A stretch of 64,000 bases of DNA from Agitococcus lubricus (lineage in GTDB: Bacteria; Pseudomonadota; Gammaproteobacteria; Pseudomonadales; Moraxellaceae): assembly GCF_003051055.1 (NCBI RefSeq), contig NZ_QAON01000001.1, positions 537,703-601,702 on the forward strand, read 5' to 3'. This document shows positions 16,591 through 25,253 of this stretch, piece after piece. How positions within the stretch are numbered: the first letter of the stretch is position 1; each line of letters starts with the position of its first letter. The position numbers and the translations under genes were made by a program. The notes under the pieces are model-generated. The model was not told the origin of the DNA and searched no databases. It saw only the letters and a list, made by a program, of their open reading frames with translations.

Positions 16591-17619
16591 CTAAGTGCGT
16601 AACCTAAAATTACTGGGTGTTTCGCCCGTCCATTTTTTGAAGGCACGGGTAAAGTTTGCAGGGTCGGTATAACCCAAACGCTGTGCGATTTGTTCAATGG
16701 TGAGCGGTGTGGTTTGGATTAACTGAATCGCATCGCGCTTACGTGCCTCATCTAACAAGTGTTGAAAGCCTAAGCCATATTCTTGTAAGCGCCGTTTTAA
16801 GGTACGTGATGACACACACAGGCGTTCAGCGACTTGCTCTAAATTGGGGTAGTGGCCTTGTTGATGATTTAATAACGCACGGACTTGGCTAGGTATATCA
16901 TGGCTCATATCCATTAAGGCTAATTCGCGTTCGCATTGTTCGGCAGCGAGTTTGGCTGCTACAGGGTCTGCCATGATTAAGGCTTGTTGTAAGTAGTGCT
17001 TAGGAAACCGAAGTTGATTGGCAGGTCGATTAAAATAAACAGGCGGCACACGGTCTTTAATGTGAGCATAATAATCGGGTTCGGGAAAATCAAAATAAAT
17101 CTTCCCGTCATATAAACTGTTGCCAGTAATAAAGCTGCCTGCACGCGCTAAGCTGAGCAGTAAACTTTCAAACACAAACTGCCGTAATAAGCCCACAGGG
17201 TAGTTAGCGGTTGCCTCAACAACGGCTTCATCACCTTCAATAAAATAATGAAAACGCATGAGAACTGTACGTAAACGGACAAATCGTTGTGCGAGTTTGA
17301 TAGCCTCTTCGAGGTTGGCACAACTCATCACCCCGTAGCCCAAAAAGCCGTGTGAGGTGACAGGCGTGCGTAGCCCCATTTCATAGCCTAAACTGGCGTC
17401 CTTACTCAAATAAAAACTATTAAGCACAATAAACAAAAATTGTGCAGGACTAATACGTTGTTCTGGTTGGTCAAACAGGCTCTCTTGTAAGTTTGAGCCA
17501 GCTAACACGACATGACGACTAAAACCGCGCTCCGCCATAATATCTAATAGCAAACGTGGGTAAGCGATGGGGACAACGGCTTTGTTAGGGTCTAAATCAT
17601 GTTTCATGGGCAATGTCAT
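16591..17619 (-). CDS. AraC-family transcription regulator
   Basis: 342 residues. The long N-terminal part (about 1-210) resembles the ligand-binding domain of OruR/ArgR-like AraC proteins (TSHGFLGYGVMSCANLEEAI). The C-terminal 100 residues carry two helix-turn-helix motifs (LEQVAERLCVSSRTLKRRLQ and IEQIAQRLGYTDPANFTRAF) ending with the family's GETPSNFR. It probably responds to a small hydrophobic or amino acid ligand. No obvious adjacent target operon: YheV and prlC lie upstream and the 584-residue gene is convergent. The start is ATG 17619 or 17607; neither has an SD. Confidence 0.85.
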   Translation of the reverse strand: MTLPMKHDLDPNKAVVPIAYPRLLLDIMAERGFSRHVVLAGSNLQESLFDQPEQRISPAQFLFIVLNSFYLSKDASLGYEMGLRTPVTSHGFLGYGVMSCANLEEAIKLAQRFVRLRTVLMRFHYFIEGDEAVVEATANYPVGLLRQFVFESLLLSLARAGSFITGNSLYDGKIYFDFPEPDYYAHIKDRVPPVYFNRPANQLRFPKHYLQQALIMADPVAAKLAAEQCERELALMDMSHDIPSQVRALLNHQQGHYPNLEQVAERLCVSSRTLKRRLQEYGLGFQHLLDEARKRDAIQLIQTTPLTIEQIAQRLGYTDPANFTRAFKKWTGETPSNFRLRT

Positions 17620-17700
17620 TCACAACAGAAAATGAGGCCGACTGATAGTGCCACAAAAAAGACTGTTATGGCGCGAATCGTGAGGTATTCATGCCGTTCA

Positions 17701-17907
17701 CTACGTAAATTTGACAATATTGACGATATTCTCCTGTGGTTGTGGATGCTCAGCCTGCATCACCGCGTCGGCACGATTTTCGTGATAGCCACAACTCACA
17801 CATTCAATCCATTCTTGGTCATTAATGGCATCTTTACACCAACGAATCACATCTTGTTTCTGACACTGTTTACAGGTTGCGCCTGCAATAAAACGTTTTT
17901 TTATCAT
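17701..17907 (-). CDS. yheV: YheV-family zinc-ribbon protein
   Basis: A 68-residue protein with two CxxC pairs (CKQCQK and CVSCGY) forming a probable zinc ribbon, between them WCKDAINDQEWIE. This is the YheV/DUF2387 family, of unknown function, which in many gammaproteobacteria is encoded next to prlC as here. ATG 17907 has GAGGTG upstream; the GTG at 17916 lies in that SD. Located about 210 bp downstream of prlC on the same strand. Confidence 0.82.
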   Translation of the reverse strand: MIKKRFIAGATCKQCQKQDVIRWCKDAINDQEWIECVSCGYHENRADAVMQAEHPQPQENIVNIVKFT

Positions 17908-18117
17908 CAATAACACCTCATGATTTTCAGGATGCTCAGTTGCGATAACAGCCGTTGAACGCTAAGTAAGTCCTCAGCGCGTTAAGTCTAGTCCGATAAT
18001 GAGGATGGCGTTATGGGAAGTCAGCCGAGTCAACGCTGTGCAAAACAGTGACACATTCGCAGAAGCTGTGCTTCAGCCCAGCTTCGTTTCTAACCACAAT
18101 CAAACGCCCAACATAAA
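17908..18117. other. Gap between prlC and yheV with a decayed repeat end
   Basis: 210 bp without a gene. The stretch around 18081-18117 (AGCTTCGTTTCTAACCACAA...) weakly resembles the right end of repeat family 2 at 38030-38071; the similarity is partial and may be chance. Confidence 0.3.
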
Positions 18118-20142
18118 CTAAGCCTGCTCTAAACCGCTGTGGCGTAGTAATGCATCGATATTGGGTTCGCGGCCTCTAAATGCAATAAATAAATCTAAAG
18201 CGGGTTGGCTACCACCTTTAGCTAAAATAGTTTCACGGAACGCTGCCCCTGTCTGTGCATTAAAAATCCCTTCTTGCTCAAAACGAGAAAAGGCATCGCT
18301 CGATAATACTTCTGCCCACTTATAGCTATAGTAACCTGCAGCGTAACCACCTGCAAAAATATGGCTAAAACTGTGTTGGAAACGATTAAAGGGAGGGGGA
18401 ATTAGCACACTCACGTCAGCGCGTACGGCATCAAGTTCAGCCTGAATTTGTGCAGCAGTGAGTGGCGCTTGACTATGAATGCGTAAGTCGAAGAGAGCAA
18501 ATTCTAATTGGCGTAGGGTTTGTAGACCCGACTGAAAGTTTTTGGCTGCCAATAAACTATTGAGTAAGGCTTTAGGCAGGGCTTCTTGGCTATCAATATG
18601 TCGAGTCATCAAGGCGAGTGCTTCTTCTTCCCAACACCAATGTTCCATAAACTGGCTTGGTAACTCGACGGCATCCCATGCGACGCCATGAATGCCGCCA
18701 ACGGCACTGATATTGACTTCGGTCAGCATGTGGTGCAAACCATGACCAAACTCATGGAAGAGGGTAATGACTTCTTCATGTGTCAGTAGAGCAGGTTGTT
18801 GACCAACAGGCGGCGTAAAATTACAGGTTAAAAAAGCGATGGGCAATTGCTCACGGCCATCGGCTAATTGACGACGTGAACGGCAGTTACTCATCCATGC
18901 ACCGCCCCGTTTGTTGGCGCGTGCATAAGGGTCTAGGTAGAAACTGGCAATAGTGCGCCCTTGTTCGCTAATTTCGTAATAGCTGACCCCCTCTGCCCAG
19001 ACTTCTGTGTCTTTGGCGTAAATTTGAATGCCATAGAGCTTTTCGACAATGGCAAATAAGCCTGTTATTACCTGTGGAGCAGGAAAATAAGCGCGTAGGG
19101 TTGCCTGCGATAAATTCAGCTTTTGTTGTTTAATTTTTTCGGAAATATAGCCAATATCCCACGGCTTGACGGTGTCAATACCCAGTGTTTGGCCATAGGC
19201 TTGTACTTCGGCAAGGTCTTGTTGAGCAGCAGGTTTAGCACGCTGGGCAAGGGTTTGCAAAAACGCCATGACCACATCAACCGAAGCGGCCATTTTAGGG
19301 ACTAAAGACAATTCGGCATAATGTGCATAACCTAAAAGTTGTGCTTGCTCATAACGTAAAGCCAGTATCTCACTCATTAATGCGGAGTTATCAAACTGAC
19401 CCTCAGCACTCAATTCGGAGGCGCGGGTAACATAGGCACGATAAACGGTTTCACGCAGTGTACGGTCGTCGGCATAGGTCATGACCGCCAAATAAGCAGG
19501 TGCATCCAGCGTCACAATGTAGCCTTCAAGTCCACGTTGTTGCGCTAATTGTGCTAACAATGCACGTTGTGCCTCAGGAATACCTTGCATTTCTGCCGTG
19601 CTCAACGATTTATGCCATGCTTGTGTGGCATCTAATAAATTATCGGCAAATTTGGCAGAGAGTGCGGATAGCCGTTCTTCAATCGCGGCAAAGCGCTGTT
19701 TTTCTGTCGGGGCTAAGGCGACCCCACTTAAACGAAAGTCGCGCAAAGCATTACGTACGGCTTGTTGTTGGGCAATACTCAAGGTCTCAAAGTCAGGACT
19801 ATCGGCAATACTTTGATAGGCCTGAAAAAGTGCCGTGTTTTGTCCTAGCTCGGTGTAATATGCCGAAATCAAGGCTAAACAGTGGTTATAAGCATCACGC
19901 CAAGCAGGACTATTGGTTACGGCGTTTAAGTGGCTAATAATTGACCATGCCCTGCTCAAATTGTCATCTAATTCCTCTAACTTAGCCGCTAAAGATGACC
20001 ATGTGGGTGTATGTTGTGTCGCCAGTCTCGCAATGTGTGTACGATTATCGTCAATTAATTGCTGAATGGTGGGTTGAGCGAGTTCAGGTGTGATTTGGCT
20101 AAAAGCGGGTAAGTGCGTATTTATAAGTAAAGGATTAGACAT
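18118..20142 (-). CDS. prlC: Oligopeptidase A (M3 metallopeptidase)
   Basis: A cytosolic zinc peptidase of 674 residues that degrades short peptides, including cleaved signal peptides. The M3 zinc motif HEFGHGLHHM is present and the downstream Glu ligand lies in GVAWDAVELPSQFMEHW. Length and the C-terminal YYSYKWAEVLSSDAF are typical of PrlC. It starts 573 bp from the Anbu operon, transcribed divergently. Neighbouring yheV supports the assignment. Confidence 0.95.
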   Translation of the reverse strand: MSNPLLINTHLPAFSQITPELAQPTIQQLIDDNRTHIARLATQHTPTWSSLAAKLEELDDNLSRAWSIISHLNAVTNSPAWRDAYNHCLALISAYYTELGQNTALFQAYQSIADSPDFETLSIAQQQAVRNALRDFRLSGVALAPTEKQRFAAIEERLSALSAKFADNLLDATQAWHKSLSTAEMQGIPEAQRALLAQLAQQRGLEGYIVTLDAPAYLAVMTYADDRTLRETVYRAYVTRASELSAEGQFDNSALMSEILALRYEQAQLLGYAHYAELSLVPKMAASVDVVMAFLQTLAQRAKPAAQQDLAEVQAYGQTLGIDTVKPWDIGYISEKIKQQKLNLSQATLRAYFPAPQVITGLFAIVEKLYGIQIYAKDTEVWAEGVSYYEISEQGRTIASFYLDPYARANKRGGAWMSNCRSRRQLADGREQLPIAFLTCNFTPPVGQQPALLTHEEVITLFHEFGHGLHHMLTEVNISAVGGIHGVAWDAVELPSQFMEHWCWEEEALALMTRHIDSQEALPKALLNSLLAAKNFQSGLQTLRQLEFALFDLRIHSQAPLTAAQIQAELDAVRADVSVLIPPPFNRFQHSFSHIFAGGYAAGYYSYKWAEVLSSDAFSRFEQEGIFNAQTGAAFRETILAKGGSQPALDLFIAFRGREPNIDALLRHSGLEQA

Positions 20143-20392
20143 AAGATTTACCGTCTACAATAAATGGGATAAAGCATCTCAGCATGCCGTATTTAGGACT
20201 TAGCTTAAACAGTTCAATCCCTAAGTAAAAGAGACGATTGTTGCTTTGTTGATACCAACAAAGTGCCGTATATCGACTCAAACAGAAGACATAGCTTTAG
20301 GCGGTCTATTTTTTATGCCAAACCCAATAAATGACTCTTTTGAATCGCTCGTGGGTGTTGCCAAAAAATCGCTAACACCACTCAAAATGCTT

Positions 20393-20407
20393 GCACTTTA
20401 TTGGTGC
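20393..20407 (+). promoter_or_regulatory. NtrC-like enhancer site
   Basis: GCACTTTATTGGTGC matches the GCAC-N5-TGGTGC form of the NtrC consensus, close to the sites in front of E. coli glnA. Its centre is about 38 bp upstream of the sigma54 -24 element, closer than usual enhancers. Binding is inferred. Confidence 0.5.
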
Positions 20408-20435
20408 GATTTTTGGCAAAAATAGGGCAAAAAAG

Positions 20436-20453
20436 TTGGCAAAACTTTTGCAT
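20436..20453 (+). promoter_or_regulatory. Sigma54 (RpoN)-type promoter
   Basis: TTGGCAAAACTTTTGCAT has the invariant GG (20438-20439) and GC (20450-20451) at the exact 12-bp offset of -24/-12 promoters and fits TGGCAC-N5-TTGCA in all but one base. Start would be near 20463, leaving a 250-nt 5' UTR before ATG 20716. Confidence 0.6.
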
Positions 20454-20715
20454 CAATCCCTTTTAAGTGTGAAGAGTCAGCCAACGCTGTTGTCCTGCTA
20501 TTCACTGTCTATGCTGTTATGGGCAGATTACGTGTTTATTGACACCATAACGTAGACATACTCAGTCCAAGATTTGCACTAAAACAGAGCGCGTTACGCC
20601 TTATGATGACTGGCTACTCACAATAATCATAGGACAGTATAAAGGGCGATGGTCTGACTGAGTAATGCACATTTTTGCCAATGATGATGACGACATAAAA
20701 GGGGAGTAACTCAAG

Positions 20716-22176
20716 ATGGCCTGTCACAATATTGTTGTTTCTGAAAATAACTATGGCTATTTTCCAAACCCAACACACTATGACGAGATGATGAGTCAAG
20801 GTGAAAATCGTCCACATTATCAACAGATTGCCCAATGGTTAGCGCAAACGCCTTTGGAGCAAATGTTAAAAAACAGGCAACAAGCCGACACCTTGTTCCG
20901 CCAACAAGGTATTACCTTTACCGTCTATGGCGACACAGCAGGCACCGAGCGTTTGATTCCTTTTGACATGATTCCGCGTGTGATTCCACATCACGAATGG
21001 CAAATCATGGCCAAAGGCTGTGAGCAACGGGTGTTAGCCTTAAATGCGTTTTTGCATGATGTTTACCATGAACAACACATTATTAAAGCAGGCATTATTC
21101 CGCGTGAGCAAATATTAGGCAATGAACATTATCAAGCGGCCATGATTGGTCTGACCTTGCCGAATAAAATTTATGCGCATATTGCAGGTATTGATTTAGT
21201 GCGTCATAGCGATGGCCGTTATTATGTGTTGGAAGATAATTTACGCACGCCGTCAGGTGTGTCCTATATGCTCGAAAATCGAAAAATGACCGAGCGATTA
21301 TTTCCTGACTTAATGGCCAAACATAAGGTCTTACCTGTTAATCAATATCCTGATTATCTGAAGCAAACGTTATTGGAGGCTGCGCCGCAAGGGACACCGA
21401 CCATTGCCATTTTAACACCTGGTCGTTTTAATAGTGCCTTTTTTGAGCATGCCTTTTTAGCCCGTTCTATGGGCGTAAATTTGGTCAGTGGCAGCGATTT
21501 AGTGGTCAAAGATGACATTGTATACATGAAAACTATCAACGGTTTAGAGCGTGTTGATGTCATTTATCGCCGTTTAGATGATGCGTTTATTGACCCCTTA
21601 GCCTTTAATCCCAATTCGATGTTAGGTGTGGCTGGTTTAATGTCTGCTTATAAAGCAGGGAATGTAATTTTAGCCAATGCCGTTGGTACGGGTGTCGCAG
21701 ATGACAAATCTATCTATCCCTATGTGCCTGATATGATTCGTTTTTATCTGAGTGAAGAACCTATACTAGAAAATGTACCGACATGGCAATGTCGTAAACC
21801 TGCCGATTTAAGCCATGTGTTGGCTAATTTACCTGAGTTGGTGGTCAAAGAAGCGCAAGGTTCGGGCGGATATGGCATGTTAATTGGCCCAGCAGCCACA
21901 CAAGCCGAATTAGAGGAGTTTAGAGCGAAGCTCATAGCCACCCCAGAGGCCTATATTGCGCAACCCACCCTCGCGCTTTCTACCTGCCCAACCTTTGTCG
22001 CCGCAGGTATCGCACCCCGACACATTGATTTGCGTCCTTTTGTGTTATCGGGTAAAACGACACGCTTAGTGGCAGGTGGATTAACACGCGTCGCCCTAAA
22101 AGCAGGCTCCTTAGTGGTTAATTCATCGCAAGGGGGTGGAACTAAAGATACGTGGGTGTTAGCGGAGGCGGAATAA
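20716..22176 (+). CDS. Circularly permuted ATP-grasp protein of the Anbu operon
   Basis: 486 residues of the circularly permuted type 2 ATP-grasp family (DUF404/DUF407), proposed to ligate peptides or amino acids; the substrate is not known. Landmarks are YGDTAGTERLIPFDMIPRV, ADDKSIYPYVPDMIRFYL and LVVKEAQGSGGYGM, the last likely the ATP-binding loop. SD GGGGAG lies nine bases before ATG 20716. The next gene starts 3 nt after the stop. In many proteobacteria this gene leads an operon with alpha-E, transglutaminase-like and Anbu genes. Confidence 0.87.
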   Translation: MACHNIVVSENNYGYFPNPTHYDEMMSQGENRPHYQQIAQWLAQTPLEQMLKNRQQADTLFRQQGITFTVYGDTAGTERLIPFDMIPRVIPHHEWQIMAKGCEQRVLALNAFLHDVYHEQHIIKAGIIPREQILGNEHYQAAMIGLTLPNKIYAHIAGIDLVRHSDGRYYVLEDNLRTPSGVSYMLENRKMTERLFPDLMAKHKVLPVNQYPDYLKQTLLEAAPQGTPTIAILTPGRFNSAFFEHAFLARSMGVNLVSGSDLVVKDDIVYMKTINGLERVDVIYRRLDDAFIDPLAFNPNSMLGVAGLMSAYKAGNVILANAVGTGVADDKSIYPYVPDMIRFYLSEEPILENVPTWQCRKPADLSHVLANLPELVVKEAQGSGGYGMLIGPAATQAELEEFRAKLIATPEAYIAQPTLALSTCPTFVAAGIAPRHIDLRPFVLSGKTTRLVAGGLTRVALKAGSLVVNSSQGGGTKDTWVLAEAE

Positions 22177-22179
22177 ATT

Positions 22180-22923
22180 ATGTTGCTACTTTCGACAGCG
22201 GCAGATTTGTATTGGTTAGGTCGTTATTTTAGTCGTAGCCAAGCATTAGTCGATTTACTATTAGATTGCTTAAAAAACCCAAGCATTGAGAGTTTGGGCA
22301 TTCCGCTCAGTATTACAGGCACATGGCAGAATTTTTATCAGCAATACATGACACTTAGTCCAGAAGCATTGGCTGAATTTTTTATCACGGCCAATAATCC
22401 CACCAGCTTAAGTGCCTGTTTAGAAGCGACGCGTGCAGATGCACAAGCGACACGTGGACGGATTAGTGATGAATTATGGGTGGCGATTAATAGTCTATGG
22501 TTATCATGGCAGGAACGTTCGCGCATGATAGGGGTTTATAGCGACCATGTTGCCCTCTATAAAAGTTTGCAACAAGACTTAAGTGCGATAGACCACATGA
22601 TTGCCCAAACACAAGACCAGCAAGCACAGCGTCTGATGTTAATTGGGTTATATGTTGAGCAGCTAGACCATGCCTTTAGAAAATTAGCCACCCCTGATGC
22701 TAAAGCCCCGTCTAAAACCGAGGTGCAAACAGCAGCAGCCAGTTTGGCGCAGCAGTTAATGGGCTTAGATGGCTTAATTTGGCATAATGCCCAGCAGGCG
22801 GGTCAGGATTTATTGTCAGTGACACAACTGTTACCCGAACAAAAAGAGCTGACGCGTGCCAAAGAAGCACAACTGTGTTTACAAGGCCTAACCCATTGTT
22901 TGACCGATGTATTTGCCACTTAA
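22180..22923 (+). CDS. Alpha-E domain protein (DUF403) of the Anbu operon
   Basis: 247 residues, mostly helical. The start MLLLSTAADLYWLGRYFSRS is the usual DUF403 N-terminus, and ACLEATRADAQATRGRISDE with LWVAINSLW corresponds to the conserved core. It is shorter and more divergent than the roughly 310-residue family average. The function is unknown; the domain nearly always travels with the circularly permuted ATP-grasp protein, and some genes fuse the two. Three nt separate it from the upstream gene. A hairpin follows at 22938-22962. Confidence 0.78.
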   Translation: MLLLSTAADLYWLGRYFSRSQALVDLLLDCLKNPSIESLGIPLSITGTWQNFYQQYMTLSPEALAEFFITANNPTSLSACLEATRADAQATRGRISDELWVAINSLWLSWQERSRMIGVYSDHVALYKSLQQDLSAIDHMIAQTQDQQAQRLMLIGLYVEQLDHAFRKLATPDAKAPSKTEVQTAAASLAQQLMGLDGLIWHNAQQAGQDLLSVTQLLPEQKELTRAKEAQLCLQGLTHCLTDVFAT

Positions 22924-22937
22924 CGCGTTATCGCAGA

Positions 22938-22962
22938 CCCCTTTTGCCAACGGCAGAAGGGG
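22938..22962 (+). terminator. Hairpin between alpha-E and Anbu genes
   Basis: CCCCTTTTGCC / GGCAGAAGGGG with a 3-nt loop, stem of 11 with one mismatch, 15 bp after the alpha-E stop. It lacks a T-run, so it may be a processing or partial termination site that lowers or separates Anbu expression. Confidence 0.45.
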
Positions 22963-23067
22963 AAATATCTATATAAAACCCTATAATGACCGTATCCAAA
23001 CATCTTCGTAGCCACAATATAAAGGTGTCTTGGCTTCTTATGTCTCACTAATTGTTAGGAAACTACA

Positions 23068-23793
23068 ATGACCTATTGTGTTGCCATGCGTTTGAACGAA
23101 GGCTTAGTTCTCGTCAGTGATTCACGTACCAATGCGGGCGTAGACCACATTGCCGTTTTTAGAAAATTACATATTTTTGGTATTGACCATGAGCGTGTAT
23201 TAGTCATTCAAAGTGCAGGAAATTTAGCGACCTCGCAAGCCGTTATTACCTTGTTACGTCAGCGTATTAAACAAGACGAAGGACGGCACTTACATAATGT
23301 GGGTTCTTTGTTTGAGGCGGCGAGCTTGGTAGGCGATACCTTACGTGATGTGCTAAAAAAATATAAAGAGCAAGACATGGACTTTTCCTGTTCCTTATTG
23401 TTGGCGGGACAAATTAAGGGTGAAGAGCCGCAGTTATATAACATCTATCCGCAAGGGAATTTTATTGTATCTACCGAAGATACGCCGTATTTTCAAATTG
23501 GTGAAAGTAAATACGGTAAGCCCATTTTAGACCGTGCCTTAGACTATAAGACCTCTATCGAAAAAGCCTTACGTTGTGCGCTGATTTCTTTTGATTCAAC
23601 TATTCGTAGTAATTTGTCGGTAGGTACACCCTTAGATTTATTGGTGTATAAAAAAGACAGTTTGTTAGTCCCTTCAGGGCGGCGTTTACACGATGATGAC
23701 CCATATTGGCACATGATTCGTACCCATTGGTCAGAAGGCTTAAAAGCGACTTTAGCCAGTTTGCCGCCACCGCCAGATAATTATTGGGCGTAA
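23068..23793 (+). CDS. Anbu, proteasome-type peptidase
   Basis: 241 residues, an Ntn-hydrolase related to HslV and proteasome beta subunits (ancestral beta subunit, also called a proteasome-type protease). Met1 is followed by Thr2 (MTYCVAMRLNEG), the would-be catalytic N-terminal Thr. The family signature SDSRTNAGVDHI and the Lys in FRKLHIF, corresponding to the active-site Lys, are present. Known homologues form open helical rings; no dedicated unfoldase is known and peptidase activity has been hard to show. It is 144 bp behind the alpha-E gene; the transglutaminase-like gene often found in this operon is absent. Confidence 0.88.
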   Translation: MTYCVAMRLNEGLVLVSDSRTNAGVDHIAVFRKLHIFGIDHERVLVIQSAGNLATSQAVITLLRQRIKQDEGRHLHNVGSLFEAASLVGDTLRDVLKKYKEQDMDFSCSLLLAGQIKGEEPQLYNIYPQGNFIVSTEDTPYFQIGESKYGKPILDRALDYKTSIEKALRCALISFDSTIRSNLSVGTPLDLLVYKKDSLLVPSGRRLHDDDPYWHMIRTHWSEGLKATLASLPPPPDNYWA

Positions 23794-23862
23794 ACCCTGA
23801 TTAGGCTATATACGAGATAGGCCATCAGTGACTCAGCCTTAGACGGTGATGACACTGACCAA

Positions 23863-23884
23863 CCCCCTCAATTCACGGAGGGGG
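23863..23884. terminator. Bidirectional hairpin between Anbu and DyP genes
   Basis: CCCCCTC / GAGGGGG, a 7-bp GC stem with an 8-nt loop, between two convergent genes. There is no T-run. Confidence 0.45.
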
Positions 23885-23906
23885 CTATATGAGCATATTT
23901 AACTAT

Positions 23907-24779
23907 TCATAGCGTAGGCAAATAAATTTTGCCATCACGTAGGGGAGGACACCAATAATAAGCCCCCGTGGTCGGTTGAGTAAATTTGAACAGCGCATCA
24001 CTGATGCCATCTTCAAGGCCTACCATGCGTCTAAGTTGTTGGCTAAAGGCTTGTAACGAGTGACCAAAGGCGACAAACATGAGACCGCCATTTACCCCTG
24101 TTGCCCATGTCATAGACCGTCTTAACAGAAAGGCTTCAGGACTAAAACTTTCTTGAGCTGTACGCTTCACATGCGCTGATTCGGGGGCATCGTCAAGCTC
24201 TTCATTATCGCGACGGCGACGACCCATCATATTATCTTGTTCATTCTCATCATAAGTGGCAAAAGTCGACATACTGTGCTGCCACTGTTGAACTGCGACA
24301 AAACTACTGCCTGTTAAGACACTGTCTGGTTCGTTGACAAAAGCGGCACGGACAGCCTCATCGCCTTGTGGGTTTTCTGTTCCATCTTCATAACCTGTTA
24401 AGTCGCGGCCACCTAAGTGGCAAAATCCTTCAACAATGTCTACACACACAAAAGCAGGGGCTAATAAGCGAGTCAGATGTTGGCTACTTAACAATAACTC
24501 CCCTCTATCATCACCGCGCAACCACAACCATAAGTCATGGGGAGTAGAAGGGATATGAATGCCCATATGGGTGTAGCTAGGAAAATTGGGCAGTTTGGGG
24601 CTGTTAATTGCTAAGCGTTGCAGTAACGATTTACCCAAACCTAAGACAATCTGTTCCCCGTCTACTAAAGCACACAGTTGTGCGAATACGGTGTGAATAT
24701 CGGCGCTGGGTAAGGCGTTAAAACTTAAATAACGAGCCGCTTGCGGCAGGCTGGCTAAAATACCGCGTTGATAGGTCAT
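23907..24779 (-). CDS. DyP-type heme peroxidase (YfeX-like)
   Basis: 290 residues. Dye-decolorising peroxidases use heme and H2O2 to oxidise bulky substrates. The family motif GxxDGT appears as GYEDGTENPQG, and the proximal heme His is in ESAHVKRT; the distal Arg is probably in FLLRRSMTWA. No signal peptide, so it is cytosolic like YfeX. ATG 24779 has AGGAAA upstream and lies 10 bp after the merR stop, so the two form an operon. The GRRRRDNEELDD stretch is an unusually charged loop. Confidence 0.88.
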   Translation of the reverse strand: MTYQRGILASLPQAARYLSFNALPSADIHTVFAQLCALVDGEQIVLGLGKSLLQRLAINSPKLPNFPSYTHMGIHIPSTPHDLWLWLRGDDRGELLLSSQHLTRLLAPAFVCVDIVEGFCHLGGRDLTGYEDGTENPQGDEAVRAAFVNEPDSVLTGSSFVAVQQWQHSMSTFATYDENEQDNMMGRRRRDNEELDDAPESAHVKRTAQESFSPEAFLLRRSMTWATGVNGGLMFVAFGHSLQAFSQQLRRMVGLEDGISDALFKFTQPTTGAYYWCPPLRDGKIYLPTL

Positions 24780-24789
24780 GGTATGTTTC

Positions 24790-25167
24790 CTAATGAGTCG
24801 TAAGCGTTGAGCAGTCACGGCGTAAGGGACAAGATTCGCCAATAGGCAAGGTTAATAAGCGTTGTTTGAGTTGTTGTAAATTGGCAATACGTTGGTCAAT
24901 CAGGGCAATTTTGTTGTCAATAAAGGTACTCACTAATTCGCTGGCTAATGTCCCTCCCATGAGCATGGGCGTAATATCGGCTATCTCGCGTAAAGAAAAG
25001 CCTAACTCTTGGGCTAATTTAATAAAATGAATGGTATCAACCGTTTGCTTACTGTAAGACTTGTAACCGTTCTCTTGTTTATGACTACGAATCAAGCCCT
25101 GTTTTTCGTAAAAGCGGATGGTATCACGGCTAACCATTGTCGCTTGCGCAAGTTGTCCAATTAACAT
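24790..25167 (-). CDS. MerR-family regulator
   Basis: 125 residues. The N-terminal winged HTH (MLIGQLAQATMVSRDTIRFY then EKQGLI) is typical; a dimerisation helix follows (NKIALIDQRIANLQQLKQRL) and the tail CPLRRDCSTLTTH holds two Cys that could sense metal or redox state. It heads an operon with the DyP peroxidase and is divergent from an SDR gene whose promoter contains a MerR-type dyad at 25194-25215. The effector is not known. Confidence 0.85.
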   Translation of the reverse strand: MLIGQLAQATMVSRDTIRFYEKQGLIRSHKQENGYKSYSKQTVDTIHFIKLAQELGFSLREIADITPMLMGGTLASELVSTFIDNKIALIDQRIANLQQLKQRLLTLPIGESCPLRRDCSTLTTH

Positions 25168-25190
25168 CGTGTCTCTCCCTCAAAAAGTAC

Positions 25191-25220
25191 TTGACCTTGG
25201 AGTTTAGTCCATCGTTTAGG
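25191..25220 (+). promoter_or_regulatory. MerR-type promoter/operator in the divergent region
   Basis: TTGACC (25191-25196) is followed by a long, 19-20 bp spacer to TTAGGC/TAGGCT, and the spacer carries the dyad AC-N2-TGGA-N6-TCCA-N2-GT (25194-25215). A stretched spacer with a centred dyad is the hallmark of MerR-activated promoters. It points toward the SDR gene. Confidence 0.55.
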
Positions 25221-25253
25221 CTTTGTCTTGTATCTATTGTTGATGAGGAAAAC

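Larger units (their letters stand above)
20143..20715. other. 573-bp divergent intergenic region (prlC / Anbu operon)
   Basis: No gene. It contains the NtrC-like site at 20393-20407 and the sigma54-type promoter at 20436-20453, about 260 bp before the first gene of the Anbu operon. TTGCCAAAAAATCGC at about 20358 and its near-complement CGATTTTTGGCAA at 20407-20419 flank the NtrC-like site as an imperfect inverted repeat. Confidence 0.55.

Noticed and set aside
19500..19937. 145-codon plus-strand ORF inside prlC
   Set aside because: It is antisense to well-conserved oligopeptidase sequence and has no gene-like features.
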